From Polytrichum commune (taxonomy: Eukaryota > Streptophyta > Polytrichopsida > Polytrichales > Polytrichaceae): a stretch of DNA of 64,000 nt. This document shows, piece after piece, positions 47,541 through 58,430 of the stretch (positions are counted from its first letter, which is position 1; each line of letters opens with the position of its first letter). The DNA lies in assembly GCA_950295325.1 (NCBI GenBank), contig OX485806.1, positions 19,344,001 through 19,408,000 of the forward strand, given 5' to 3'. The notes under the pieces are model-generated. The model did no database searches and had not been told where the DNA came from. It worked only from the letters and a program-made list of their open reading frames with translations. The translations under genes and the position numbers were made by a program.

Positions 47541-47909
47541 CTAAGGGAACGGGAACCCGGGGAAAGGGAACCCAGGGAAGGAACCATTGATTGTGGGCAA
47601 GGTGATGTTTAAGCTTGGGAAGGTACTGCTGATTGGTCCCGCTCCTCCAAAAGGTCCCACTCCTCCAAAGGGTCCTGCTCCCCCGAAACCGCCGCCTCCA
47701 AAAGGTCCGAGTCCTCCAAAACCGCCTCCAAAACCGCCGCTGCCGAAGGGTCCGAGTCCGTTGAGACCGCCGCCGCCGAAAGGTCCTCCGGGGCCCATTG
47801 GGAAGGGGCCGAACCTATTACCTTCAACGATTGATACGAGATTGATATTGACCAACATTAGAACTATGAACCAAGACATCTTAAGCAAGAGGCGTGCGCC
47901 GTTTGCCAT
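47541..47909 (-). CDS. Small secreted glycine-rich protein, copy 2
   Basis: A 122-residue product with the same signal peptide ('MANGARLLLKMSWFIVLML', ending 'VSIVEG') and the same Gly/Phe/Pro-rich mature part as copy 1, with an extra segment 'LNGLGPFGSGGFGG'. The NIT and NGS sites and the 'PGFPFPGFPFP' end are kept. The length difference is in frame and lies within repeated PFGG units. Both copies stay open despite nearby insertions, which suggests both were functional until recently. The gene uses the ATG at 47909 for the same reason as copy 1. Confidence 0.8.
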   Translation of the reverse strand: MANGARLLLKMSWFIVLMLVNINLVSIVEGNRFGPFPMGPGGPFGGGGLNGLGPFGSGGFGGGFGGLGPFGGGGFGGAGPFGGVGPFGGAGPISSTFPSLNITLPTINGSFPGFPFPGFPFP

Positions 47910-48029
47910 GATGAAGATACGTTGATGCTCCAAAGTATTGCCAAACTTTTGATTTAGACAAAAATCGGATTTGGACAAACTTGTGATTCAAACAAACAAT
48001 GAAATAGATGGGAATTGGATGTGTGTAGC

Positions 48030-48038
48030 CTATTTATA
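48030..48038 (-). promoter_or_regulatory. TATA box of glycine-rich gene copy 2
   Basis: TATAAATAG-type box, 121 bp before the start codon, in a flank shared with copy 1. The shorter leader reflects one 67-bp unit instead of three. Confidence 0.65.
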
Positions 48039-48459
48039 CATATGTATTTAGCTTATAGTTCCATAAAAGTAAATAAAAGCTTTTGCTTTAACCAAAGTAA
48101 AGGGCAACAAAAAGTATCATTGTTCTTTTCCGTTTTCATTTCTTATTAACTTTTTCTTTGTTATGTTGCATATGTGGAGATGAAAGTTTTGGGCCAACAA
48201 AGTAGTACTTTCATTGGAATTCTAATTCTAATTCTAATTCTAATAGTGTACACTTAGGGGGTGGACTCTTCATAAGCACTTACGGACTAACGTGAGTGTA
48301 GAAAAGGGTATCATTTGGCCGGGGATTCGTGGCACTCAAGTAAAGTCATCCGGTGACAAACATCGGATGAGTCCATCAAGAAGCTTGGATGGAGTTTAGT
48401 TTAGTGAAATGCCTCCGAGTTGGCATGTAAGACCTATTTTCTCCCTCATAGCTATTGTG

Positions 48460-49084
48460 AACTCCTAGTTATTTCGTAAATATCAATTACTTGGCAAGAG
48501 GCAATGATGTGGCATTGGATGCTCTAAGCCTATTTTCTAACCTCCCATGAGTTTTTTCCATGGCAATGATGTGGCTTTGAATTCCACATGGTTATTTTGA
48601 TAAATAACGCAACATATCAACGTGTGCAACATATGATAATGATGTGTTTTCATAGACATTTTTTTGTTCATAACTCATTTATTTTGCACGGGTGTCATTG
48701 CTCAAACATTTGTAATATGTCAAAATAATATATATCAACTTATGATAAATTGGTGAACTCAAAAATAAATAAATAAAAGTAAAATAATATCATTTATTTA
48801 ATATCATTTAATATACACCATGCGATTTTAAAGATAATACAATATTTGATGAGGATGAAATCTTACAATATTTCAACTAGGCTATAGTTAGAAACTTATG
48901 ATTTTATGAGTATACCCCATCCATAACGTTGTTCCACAAGTCTAATTCCAAATAACATACCATTTATTTATAGCTCATATTATATTACCTAAAAAATAAG
49001 ATTGCTATATATATTGTTGTATGTTTTATATTCTACGTTCATTGTATCATTTTGGTCATTTTATGGACACTTGCACTAGTCTAT
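48460..49084. other. Unassigned AT-rich spacer
   Basis: No gene seen. Two 'GGCAATGATGTGGC' direct repeats lie near 48505 and 48562. Confidence 0.45.
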
Positions 49085-49450
49085 CATTAGGATGACAAAG
49101 ATAGGTTTAAGTCACAAAATTATAACCTCAATGTTAATGAGGATTTTGCAATGTTTTTGACCTCCAAGTTAATTACGTGCTTCATTGATAGTTTCACTTC
49201 CGGAATGAAATCCCAATCAATTGCTTATTTACTAATTGGAAGTGCACATATATATTGGATTTTAGACCTTGAAGTGAAGTGCACTCAATATGGAATTTGT
49301 AGTCAAGCGGCCTTCAAGAATGCAAGCGCAATGTTGTTTTTCGAAGTTGGGCGGGATGGGCAACAATTTTCGATCGGGTTCAGAAATTTCTTTAGAGGGT
49401 TGCCCTAGCCCGGATTTGACACCCCCGAAAGTTCTAGTTTAATGTCCGCC
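49085..49450 (+). repeat. GGGCGG-containing dispersed repeat, copy 2
   Basis: It matches the minus strand of 18678-19060 and the plus strand of 52690-53035 ('CATTGATAGTTTCACTTCCG', 'GGGCAACAATTTTCG', 'AATGTCCGCCCAT'). No coding function assigned. Confidence 0.75.
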
Positions 49451-50479
49451 CATATTAATTTCTTAAAAATAACCGGATTAGTAATCATAGGTTGGCAACG
49501 CATGATGCACCCACTTGTTTCTATATGAGGCATTTTTATTTTATCTAATTCCCTTTGTATTATTGCCTTAAGTATTAGATTAGACTAGGATCATTTAGAA
49601 CTACTAAAACTTGATATTTTTGAAACCCTTGAGACAAGGAGCCGACAATGTGAGGTAGTGTCTAAAATGGTTCATCTCATCCGCAAAGATGAATGAACTC
49701 TCACTAATAAAAATACACGAGTCCCACAAACCCCCGGCCATATCATTTGAGGCATTACCGTACACATTATACGGTAGCTTGAACATGTGATGTCCCGCCT
49801 TGTTGCACCTGTGCATATGAACCAATAGCCCGGTCCACCTTGACCCCCTAAGCCCATGCAACCATATGTCCCCACACCCATGTGCATATGCCTATGAAGG
49901 TATCCCCATGCCCATGGGCCTCCCCAACTTTTGCACATGTAGCCCACCCACCTTCCCACATTTGCGTCCTCTATCTTTTGTCACGTGTTCGTTTTGGGAG
50001 GGATACTTTTGAGATGTGGCCCTTTCTCTTTGGGATGGTTTGGTTTTGTGTTTTTTAGGCAATACCAAGTGGACAGCAGTGGGGCAACATGACCACTACC
50101 ACCTCTTCCGTTGCATGTAGATAAGGGGGAGGTATTGTGTTTTCTGCTATGTGTGCGAAGAAAAAGACTATTGAGAACATTAAAGTGGAGGTAGATGTAC
50201 AAAATGGAATCCCAAGGCTTGGAAGATAAAAATGATATTAGATGTGCTGGTTCAAGTTTAGTAAATGTTTGAACAAAATGAACTTGTGATTGCATTGGAA
50301 GAGCTAGTGAACAACCCCCATATGAATCATGTTATGTTAGGTTCTCGCATTCTTGACATGTAAACACATGAGAATTTCAAACCCAATATCCGGAACTTAA
50401 AAGTATACACGCCCCATTGTTGTCGATCCCATTGCATGCCTATCTTTACTCTCACCGGATGGATGGTTGCATCCAAGAA
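49451..50479. other. Unassigned spacer
   Basis: No supported gene. Overlapping small frames on the minus strand around 49604-50295 look like chance openings. Confidence 0.4.
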
Positions 50480-51694
50480 CCAATGAAACTTCTCTCTTTA
50501 CTTGCAACATACCAAGACTTCCCGTTGTGTGAAGAAAGTAGAAAGAGTGGAAACTTTTTTGGGGTGGGCATTCTGTATCGAACTTTTTCCCTCCCCTGCC
50601 CGACCTGCCCGGCCTCACCCTCTAAGACAGTTAGCCCTCTCCCCTCAGGTGTGTTGGTCACGCTTCTCCGCCTCAAAACTTGCTGTTCAGCAGCCGCGAC
50701 AGGTGCATTTTTCAATTCTGCTTGGTTTGTTTATACAGGTACGCGCATCTTCCTTAGTGGTTGTCCATAGATCTCGTCACACAAAGTATTCATTGTGTTC
50801 GAGTGTCTATTTTGTGCCCTGGAGTTGAGAGGATGTAGGAGTTTGAGAGTGATGCCAAGACACAGATTATATGTGCAAGGAATTAATGTGTGTTACTTTG
50901 GTGACGTTGCTTGACGCCTGCTTGAATACGAAGTTCTGTGTCTGAGATCTCTTCACACAAAGTATCATTTGTTCAAATTTCTCTGACAATTCCTGGAGTT
51001 TAGAGTGGTGTGAGCACAAAACGCCATTTTCCAGGGAGGCATTGTGAAAATTTGAAGAAAGAAAGGCCCTGGCGGATTGTTGTGTTTATCTTTGTTTGCA
51101 TTGACCAGCGTCTGGTTGTTAACTTGTTGACTCCGAGCAACCTGGTGGGAGCCTTCTTTCTTATCATCGGGTTCTTTTTTTTTGAACTTTCCCTCGAAGA
51201 TCTGCATGTGGCGCCATTGGTTTGGAATTATCCACACCTGCGTGTTGTCCTGCATTAGTTTTCTTCACATGAGAACGACTGCATGTGTTCGCGTGTCTCT
51301 TTCTGTGCTAGAGTTTAGAGAATCTGTAACATGAAGAAAGATTTTGTGAGAATTTCAAGAAATTAGGCGGAATTCTGTGTTTGTCTTTGGTTGCATTGAT
51401 TGATGCCTGCTTTTTCCATACCGATGAGGTAACTTCGTGTCTTTTGTCATGTTCTTGGTAAAGAACTTGGTGTGTGGAACATCTTTGTGACGCGAGGTAA
51501 GGCTTTGGTTGAAATATTTTTACTTCGACCTCGTGCTGTAGTTCGTGTTGAGGAAGTGAAACTGTAACAACCTAGTATGGATGCTTTAGCTCTAGTGGGA
51601 AGGTCTTCATCTCCCGCATTCAGTTATTGCCAAGTTATTGACGCCGTTTGTTTTGATTTACTGATAGAATAGTGTATACAGTAAGCGCCAATAC

Positions 51695-51960
51695 GAGCGA
51701 GGATTAATGTGATGCTAGAATCTGCAATATTGTGATTCTTGCAATTTCTTCTGTTATTCTTGCACTATGATAATGTTGTTTAGAGCGAGGGATTATTGTG
51801 ATGCTGGAATCTGCAATATTGTGGTTCTTGTAAGTCTTTCTGTTAATCTTGCACTATGGTGATGATGTTTGAGCGAGGGATTAATGTGATGCCGGAATCT
51901 GCAATATCGAGATTCTTGCAATTTCTTCCATGTTATTTTTATACTATGATGATGTTGTTT
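51695..51960 (+). repeat. 88-bp tandem triplication upstream of the small gene
   Basis: Three units start at 51695, 51783 and 51871 with GAGCGAGG-ATTANTGTGATGC, then 'GAATCTGCAATAT' and a TTCTTGCAATTTCTT-like end. Block C has one unit (about 57000-57095). The array ends about 55 bp before the TATA box, so it is in the proximal promoter. Confidence 0.9.
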
Positions 51961-52015
51961 CACAGTCCTTTGTTGTGAAGTCGTTGTGAGTGTTTCGAAA
52001 CATCTTGTCTGTCGA

Positions 52016-52023
52016 TATATAGG
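52016..52023 (+). promoter_or_regulatory. TATA box of small gene copy B
   Basis: TATATAGG, about 50 bp before the start codon, conserved in block C. Predicted transcript start near 52045. Confidence 0.65.
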
Positions 52024-52070
52024 AGGCTAGATGACTCCCTTTTTTGCACAGCTCACTGAAGACAATCCGA

Positions 52071-52331
52071 ATGGCGTCGTCCGGCTCCTCGGCTGGCACA
52101 GCGTCTACCGGGAAACAAGCAACACGCTCCTCTATCTACAAGGAGTTTGGCGGTAAGCAGAAATTCATGCTCTCGTACGGTTTGAAGATGTGGAACGACG
52201 ACGATGTGCAGGAAGCAGAAGCAATCGCGGATGAAATGTTGAAGCAAGATGCCATCAGCGAGGCAGAAAATGTGAGCGCGCAGGCATCTGCAAAGTCGAC
52301 CACAGCGACCACTTCCAAGCGCAAGTCTTAG
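52071..52331 (+). CDS. Unrecognised small conserved protein, copy B (86 residues)
   Basis: The product starts 'MASSGSSAGTASTGKQ', keeps the core 'SIYKEFGGKQKFMLSYGLK' and 'DVQEAEAIADEMLKQDAIS', and ends 'TTATTSKRKS'. It differs from copies A and C at about 14 core positions, yet the frame and length of the core are kept, so selection has probably acted. A TATA box and the triplicated 88-bp promoter unit precede it. The ATG at 52044 is at the predicted transcript start and unlikely to be used. No function is proposed. The predicted product is soluble, with no targeting signal that I can see. Confidence 0.7.
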   Translation: MASSGSSAGTASTGKQATRSSIYKEFGGKQKFMLSYGLKMWNDDDVQEAEAIADEMLKQDAISEAENVSAQASAKSTTATTSKRKS

Positions 52332-52689
52332 AGAAAACATGAGGAAGCAGATCCCAGGAGCTTTGCTGATCACCTATTGCAATGGAGATGGACTCAAAGG
52401 CATTGCTGACAGCAGGTGATAATTAAGCTATTAGGAGCGATTAACCAGTATTTTGTTTGAAAATGTATGCCATCTCTCAGTGCACAGACAATATTTCTAC
52501 AATACTCCTAACACATTTCTGACACTTTTCTCCGTCGCCATTCATGCAAGTAGTATGCAGAGCGAGTGCTACCCATTTTTAGACTGTTGAATTCAAGTGC
52601 GTGGTTATAAATTTTCCTCCGAGGTAGCTTTAGCTCATCCCAGCTGAACCATAGCTGGAAATGGAGCTCTGAATGACCCTTAGAATGAC

Positions 52690-53035
52690 AAAGACAAATT
52701 GAAATTGTAAGTTACAAAAATTGTAACCTAAGTGGTAGTGAGGGTTTTGTAATATTTTTGGCTTCCAAGTCAATTACATGCTTTATTGACTGTTTCACTT
52801 TGATAATGAAATCCCTGTCAATTGCTTATTTTGTCAATGGAAGTGAACATATATATTGGATTTTGGGCCTTGAACGTGAAGGACACTCAATATGGGATAT
52901 GCAAGGGCAATGTTTTTTTTGAAGTTAGGCAGGGCGGGCAACAATTTTCGGTTGGGTTCAAGAAAATTCCGAGAGGGCTGCCCCCGCCCGTATCTGACAA
53001 CCCCCAAGAGTTCGTAAGGGGGTGGTTTATGTCTG
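52690..53035 (+). repeat. GGGCGG-containing dispersed repeat, copy 3
   Basis: It follows block B directly. It shares 'CATATATATTGGATTTTGGG' and 'GGGCGGGCAACAATTTTCGG' with copies 1 and 2 but lacks a short middle segment. Confidence 0.75.
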
Positions 53036-54634
53036 CTTCAAAGTTGGACCAAGAGATCTCCTCTTGCCATTCCAAAAACTGAGGATCTAAAATAGGGTGT
53101 GTCCCATGGGATGCATCGTCCTAAATCTCGGAGCCTTCTATTGGAAGCTACACTAAATGTGATGTTTGGCGACATATGGTATTTAATGTCACTATGGTAA
53201 CTTTTCGGATGGCGCTTCTTTTGAATAAGTGAACAAATACACTCTAAATTTTGTAATATCACACTTGTGACAACTAAAGTGCATATGATATTACGGAGTT
53301 TTTTTAGTGTGAACATGGATGTTGTGATACTATAGGGTTAGTGTAGCCTGTGACACTATGGATTAACACAGAGTGCAACATTTTAATGGTGTGGTGTGGT
53401 ATGGTCCACTCCACTTGGCCTTCCTGGACGATGTGACATATGCATGCACCAACATTCAACAAATGGCATAAGAAGAAGAATAAGAAGAATAAGAAGGTGA
53501 TACTCCACATGTTGACACATGGCGTAATGCAAGGGTGTGGGTTCACTTCTTTAGTGGTGTGCTATTGACAAAAATTAGTGATATAAGGGAGAGAAATGTG
53601 ACAATAACGAGTGAAATTTGAACTACGAAAATCCGTTCCCTAGGGTTTCAGGATATTAGAGAGTGAGTGACATTAGGGGGATTTATATTATGGAGGTTAG
53701 GGTGTACTGTCATGGATGATGGATGAGTTCATCCATTGGCCAAAACCCTAACACCTCTTGTCAGCAACTTGTGATGAAATATTGTATTGGATGAAAAATC
53801 ACATTGTAAGTGATAGTAATTGCAACACTGTAAATCAATAATCCCACCCACAAATTTACAAGGATTGACAAATAATGTTGGATTAATAATTAGTGTTCAT
53901 TACACTACACCGCGGTTTATGATTAGTATTGAGGAAACTATTAGAACTGGTGATGCTAAATATCATATTTAGTATAGTTGGTCCACCCATCCTTAAATTT
54001 GTCCTCAATCAATGGTCCGCTTGAATACCATTAGTCAACCATATGGTGGAGATCGATTCATTTATTTAGTATTTGACAGGGGCCTCCATCATCTTACCAT
54101 TATCAGAAGTAACTAACTTTGGTTTGAATAGTGAATAGTGCCGCTATGAATGGTGGTGGGATGAACACTACTTCCTATAATTCCCACACGGATATAATTT
54201 CCAAAATTTCAATTTTTTGTTTGTGCAAATTGATAATAATTGAATATTTTCACTTTGTTTGCAGGGCTCACATAATAAAATTACTTCATTTCAAAGTCTA
54301 CATTGACTATCCTAATTAGTGCATGTGGTGGTAATTCCCGAAACATGCAATATTTTGCCAAGCATTAAAATGAATGAGTCTGAAATTTATACTGAGTGGT
54401 ATTAAGTTCTTGAATTCATGCTCATTTACCATAAATGTCAAGAAAAATTTGTGCATGCTTGTAGAATGATGATTTTAAATAAATAAAAATATATATATGA
54501 ATTTTTTATGATGCAAATGCGTGCTTGTCAATAAATAGTGCCAATACTCTCAATGAATTCTATTGCTATGAATAATAATTTTACTGAATAAGGTCGAGAT
54601 GAACAATGCTTCCTAGATCTTTTGATGGCACTAA
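53036..54634. other. Unassigned spacer
   Basis: No gene, TIR pair or tandem array that I can support. A short (AAGAAG)n-like stretch is near 53469-53495. Confidence 0.4.
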
Positions 54635-55105
54635 TTTCATAATGTATAGAAATTTAGTATCACCTTCACTAATTTCCCAAGTGCACTATTAACCCATCCC
54701 TAACTAATTGAGATAAATGATGTAGTGAATTGACCCAAATGATTGAGTAATGTTATATGAGGAGGCACCTAAACATACCTACTTTCCCTTGGACTTCCTT
54801 GGGCAATTCATGGAATTGAACTCTATGTAAGGCTATATAGATTACTATTTGGTTTGACCCTCGGTTCGCCCAATTGGACCTCAATGACCAAAAAGGATCT
54901 TTTCACATGACTAGAAGATGACCAATTTTTTTGTCTAAGCACTTTATGCCAAGCTGGCATCCTGTCTAGCACAAACAAACAAACAAACCACATACCAATT
55001 TTCTAATAAATAAATAAATAATTTAATGGGGGTTCTTTTTGGCCACCAAAATCAAGGACTTTCAAGCATAGTTGTCCGGAAAAGTGATGAGGTTGTCTCC
55101 TTCTT
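54635..55105. repeat. Repeat shared with 23060-23530
   Basis: Collinear with 23060-23530 in the same orientation, ending near 'CTTGTCATGTCA'. In this copy the small-gene block C begins about 20 bp later, whereas at 23 kb the repeat follows block A, so the relative order differs. Confidence 0.8.
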
Positions 55106-55126
55106 GTCATGTCAACTCTAAATGCT

Positions 55127-55600
55127 TGCTATGAATGGCCACGGAGAAAGGTGTGAGAATTGTGTTAGGAGTATTGGAGAGATATCGTCTGTGCAGTGAG
55201 AGATGGCATACACTTCCAAACAAATTAAAAGTGGTTAATCGCTCGTAATAGCTTAATTATCATCTGCTGTCCGCAATGTCTTTGAGTCCATCTGCATTGC
55301 AGTAGGTGATCAGCAAAGCCCCTGGGATCTGCTGCTCATGAGGCAGAGATTCGCTGCTCTTGCATCATCAATATGTATTCTCTAGGACTTTTGTTTGGAA
55401 GTGGAACCTGTGGTCGACTTTGCAGATGCCTGCGCGCTCACATTTTCTGCCTTGCTAATGGCATCTTGCATCAACATTTCATTCGCAATTGCTTTTGCTT
55501 CCTGTACACCGCCGTCGTTCGACATCTTGAAACCGTACGAGTGCATGAAATTCTGCTGACCGCCATACTCCTTGTAGATAGAGTAACGTGGTGATTGTTC
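55127..55600 (-). pseudogene. Truncated fourth copy of the small gene
   Basis: It holds the 3' flank and the C-terminal part of the gene (stop at 55382-55384) as far as the residues before 'SIYKEYGG' (near 55590). There the sequence jumps to 'GATTGTTCGCAATTTG', which belongs to the far end of the block. The first about 18 codons and the promoter are missing. The copy sits directly before block C, which makes a partial tandem duplication. Confidence 0.8.
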
Positions 55601-55949
55601 GCAATTTGATCTAACAAAAAAAGTAGTTAACTGTAGTTACATATATATGGTTAGCAGAAGTTGAGTGCAACTTGCTCACGGAGTTTTGTTGTAGTAGTAT
55701 CATTATTTGTGTTGGTGGTGTACATGAAGCTTGTTATGGAGCCCAACATTGTGAGTGATTTTATAAAGGTGTTTTTTGATGATACTCAACAGGACGAGCA
55801 TATTAAAGACTATCAACTGAAGCAAATCAAGAGGTGAACTTCTTTGAATATATAATAAAACTGGAAATTTTTCTAGTAAACTATAGTTGTTCTTGTATCT
55901 TGTCTTAATATTTTTCTAATTAATTATAGTTGTTCCCTGAAATGTATTG

Positions 55950-56107
55950 ACATAACATTATTCAAATCCATAACAGTGTTTTGTTGGACTGACATTATTC
56001 CACAAAATATTCCCCACATTTAGACTGAATGTGGAGATATCCAAGAATATTCCGTGAAATATTGTCGGTGCCACAAAACATTGTTATGGATCTGAATAAT
56101 TTTATGG
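55950..56107. mobile_element. Palindromic MITE, copy 2
   Basis: Same hairpin as 20667-20832 ('CATAACATTATTCAAATCCA' against its complement at the right end). It was duplicated with its block, not inserted independently. Confidence 0.7.
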
Positions 56108-56622
56108 AAAAAGATCTAGTTAACTAAAGTTAATTTGGCAGTTATCCTAGGTGTGATAAACTTCCAAGCAGTCACATGCAAATCCTATTCAATACCCACG
56201 AACTTCAGGTCACTGTGGAGTTCTGCACGAGATCCCAATTGACATTGGAACTTCATTTCCAGCTATGGTTCAGTTGGGATGAGCTAAAGCTACCTCGGAG
56301 GAAAATTTTAAACCACGGACTTGAATTCAACAGCCTAAAAGTGGGTAGCACTCGCTCTGCACACTACTTGCATGAATGGCGACGGAGAAAGGTGTGAGAA
56401 TTGTGTTAGGAGTATTGGAGAGATATCGTCTGTGCAGTGAGAGATGGCATACACTTTCAAATAAATTAAAAGTGGTTAATCGCTCGTAATAGCTTAATTA
56501 TCATCTGCTGTCAGCAATGTCTTTGAGTCCATCTGCATTGCAGTAGGTGATCAGCAAAGCCCCTGGGACCTGCCCCTCATGAGGCACAGATTCGCTGTTC
56601 TTGCATCATCAATATGTATTCT

Positions 56623-56892
56623 CTACGACTTGCGCGTGGAAGTTGTCGCTGTGGTCGCTGTCGTGGACTTTGCAGATGCCTGCGCGCTCACATTTTCTGC
56701 CATGCTGATGGCACCTTGCTTCAACATTTCATTCGCAATTGCTTTTGCTTCCTGCACATCGCCATCGTTCGACATCTTCAAACCGTACGAGTGCATGAAA
56801 TTCTGCTGACCGCCATACTCCTTGTAGATAGAGTAACGTGTTGATTGTTTCCCGGTAGACGCTTTGCCAGACGAGGAGTCGGACGACGCCAT
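56623..56892 (-). CDS. Unrecognised small conserved protein, copy C (89 residues)
   Basis: Nearly the same product as copy A: 'MASSDSSSGKASTGKQ', core 'SIYKEYGGQQNFMHSYGLK', tail 'TTATTATTSTRKS'. It has one QD to QG change and is shorter than copy A by one three-residue repeat in the tail. The promoter is present upstream (TATA at about 56941-56947), with a single 88-bp unit further up. Of the A and C pair this is the copy likely to be expressed. Function unknown. Confidence 0.7.
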   Translation of the reverse strand: MASSDSSSGKASTGKQSTRYSIYKEYGGQQNFMHSYGLKMSNDGDVQEAKAIANEMLKQGAISMAENVSAQASAKSTTATTATTSTRKS

Positions 56893-56940
56893 TCTGATTG
56901 TCTTCAGTGAGCTGTGCAAAAAAGGGAGTCATCTAGCCTC

Positions 56941-56947
56941 CTATATA
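56941..56947 (-). promoter_or_regulatory. TATA box of small gene copy C
   Basis: TATATAG on the minus strand about 50 bp before the start codon, the same spacing as in copy B. Confidence 0.6.
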
Positions 56948-58023
56948 TCGACAAGTTGTTTCGACACACTCACAAGGACTTGACAACAAAGGACTATGGA
57001 ACAACATTATCGTAGTACAAGAATAACATTGAAGAAATTGCAAGAATCACAATATTGCAGATTCTAGCATTACATTAATCCTCGCTCGTATTGGCGCTTA
57101 CTGTGTACACTATTCTTTCAGTGAATCAGAACAAACGGCGTCAATAACTTGGCATCAACTGAATGCGGGAGATGAAGAGCTTTGCACTAGAGCTAAAGTA
57201 TCCATACTAGGTTGTTACAGTTTCACTTCCTCAACACGAACTGCAGCACGAGGTCGAAGTAAAAATATTTCAAGCGAAGCCTTACCTCGCGTCACAATGA
57301 TGTTCCACACACCAAGTTCTTTACCCAGAACATGACAAAAGACATGAAGTTACCTCATATGTATGGAAAAAGCAGGCGTCAATCAATGCAACCGAAGACA
57401 AACACAGAATTCCGCCTAATTTCTTGAAATTTGCGCAAAATCTTTCTTGACGTTACAGATTCTCTGAACTCTAGCACAGAAAGAGACACGCGAACACATG
57501 CAGAGGTTCTGATGTGAAGAAAACTAATGCTGGACAACACGCAGGTGTGGACAATTCCTTACCAATGGCACCACATGCAGATCTTCGACGGAAACTTCAA
57601 AAGAAATGAACCCGATGATGAGAAAGAAGGCTCTCACCAGGTTGCTCGGAGTCATCAAGTTAACAACCAGACGCTGGTGAATGCAAACAAAGATAAACAC
57701 AACAATCCGCCAGGGCCTTTCTTTCTTCAAATTTTCACAATACCTCCCTGAAAAATGGTGTTTTGTGCTCACAACTCCAGCACACAACCGTGCGGAATCA
57801 AGCAGGCGGTAAGCAATGCAAGCGAAGACAAATACAAAAAATCTGTCTGACTCCGCTAAATTCTTTAAGTCCGCACATAATCCGTCTTCTCATCACTCTA
57901 ACCTGCTAAGTCCTCTCAACTCTAGGACATAAAAGAGACACTAGAACACATGATACTCTGTGTGCAGAAATCTCAGCACACAAAATACGACATCAACAAG
58001 GCATTAGGCAATACAACTAGATG

Positions 58024-58430
58024 ATAACACTATATTCGTTAATCGGAGACTTTTGAAAGTCTCAAAATAAAATATGCCCATAGTTTGGGATGCCAATATT
58101 GTGGGCATATGGAATGTTGGGAACATCAAGAACATGACAATTTAAAAATTCGCACGTAAAGTATATTCCTAATACTAAAAATAGAACATTGCAATTATAA
58201 TGAAAACGTGAACTCCATGTGGAAAATAACAAGCGAATCTAAAAAACAAATGGTTTATGTCATTATAGAGTTTGGGGTGCACATCCCATAAGTAAGGTTC
58301 TTATGGTTTTGGATGGCACATCCCAAACGTATACCACAATTGAGTGTGACAAGTCTACTAAGTCTAATAAAAACCAAGACTACTAAGCACTAATGTTTTT
58401 TCCCGCCGTTAACTTTCACCTATGTTATGT
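58024..58430. other. 3' flank of the transposase-like gene; possible element end
   Basis: AT-rich and non-coding. It starts exactly where homology to block A stops, so it may contain the left end of an element inserted into block C. I found no terminal repeat to pair with it inside the window. Confidence 0.45.

Larger units (their letters stand above)
46751..48456. repeat. Segmental duplication copy 2, right piece with the gene
   Basis: It resumes the match to copy 1 at 'TAAGTTTTGAAATTT' (16880) and follows it through the glycine-rich gene to 'CTCATAGCTATTGTG'. Differences are mostly single bases, a 67-bp unit number change in the leader and an in-frame length difference in the gene. Confidence 0.9.
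50480..52690 (+). repeat. Duplicated block B carrying the small gene
   Basis: It is the reverse complement of blocks A and C over most of its length. It runs from a GC-richer start ('CCTGCCCGACCTGCCCGGCC') through diverged upstream units ('TTCACACAAAGTAT', 'GTTCGAGTGTCTATTTTGTG', 'GTTCGCGTGTCTCTTTCTGT') to the gene and its 3' flank, ending near 'GAATGACCC' at 52680. It lacks the hairpin MITE side of A and C. Confidence 0.85.
55600..58023 (-). repeat. Duplicated block C carrying the small gene
   Basis: It matches block A in the same orientation. It keeps the promoter interval that A has lost. The match ends abruptly at about 58023 ('GGCAATACAACTAGAT'), where block A continues with 'TATTCCACATCG'. 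The hairpin MITE recurs at 55950-56107. Confidence 0.88.
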
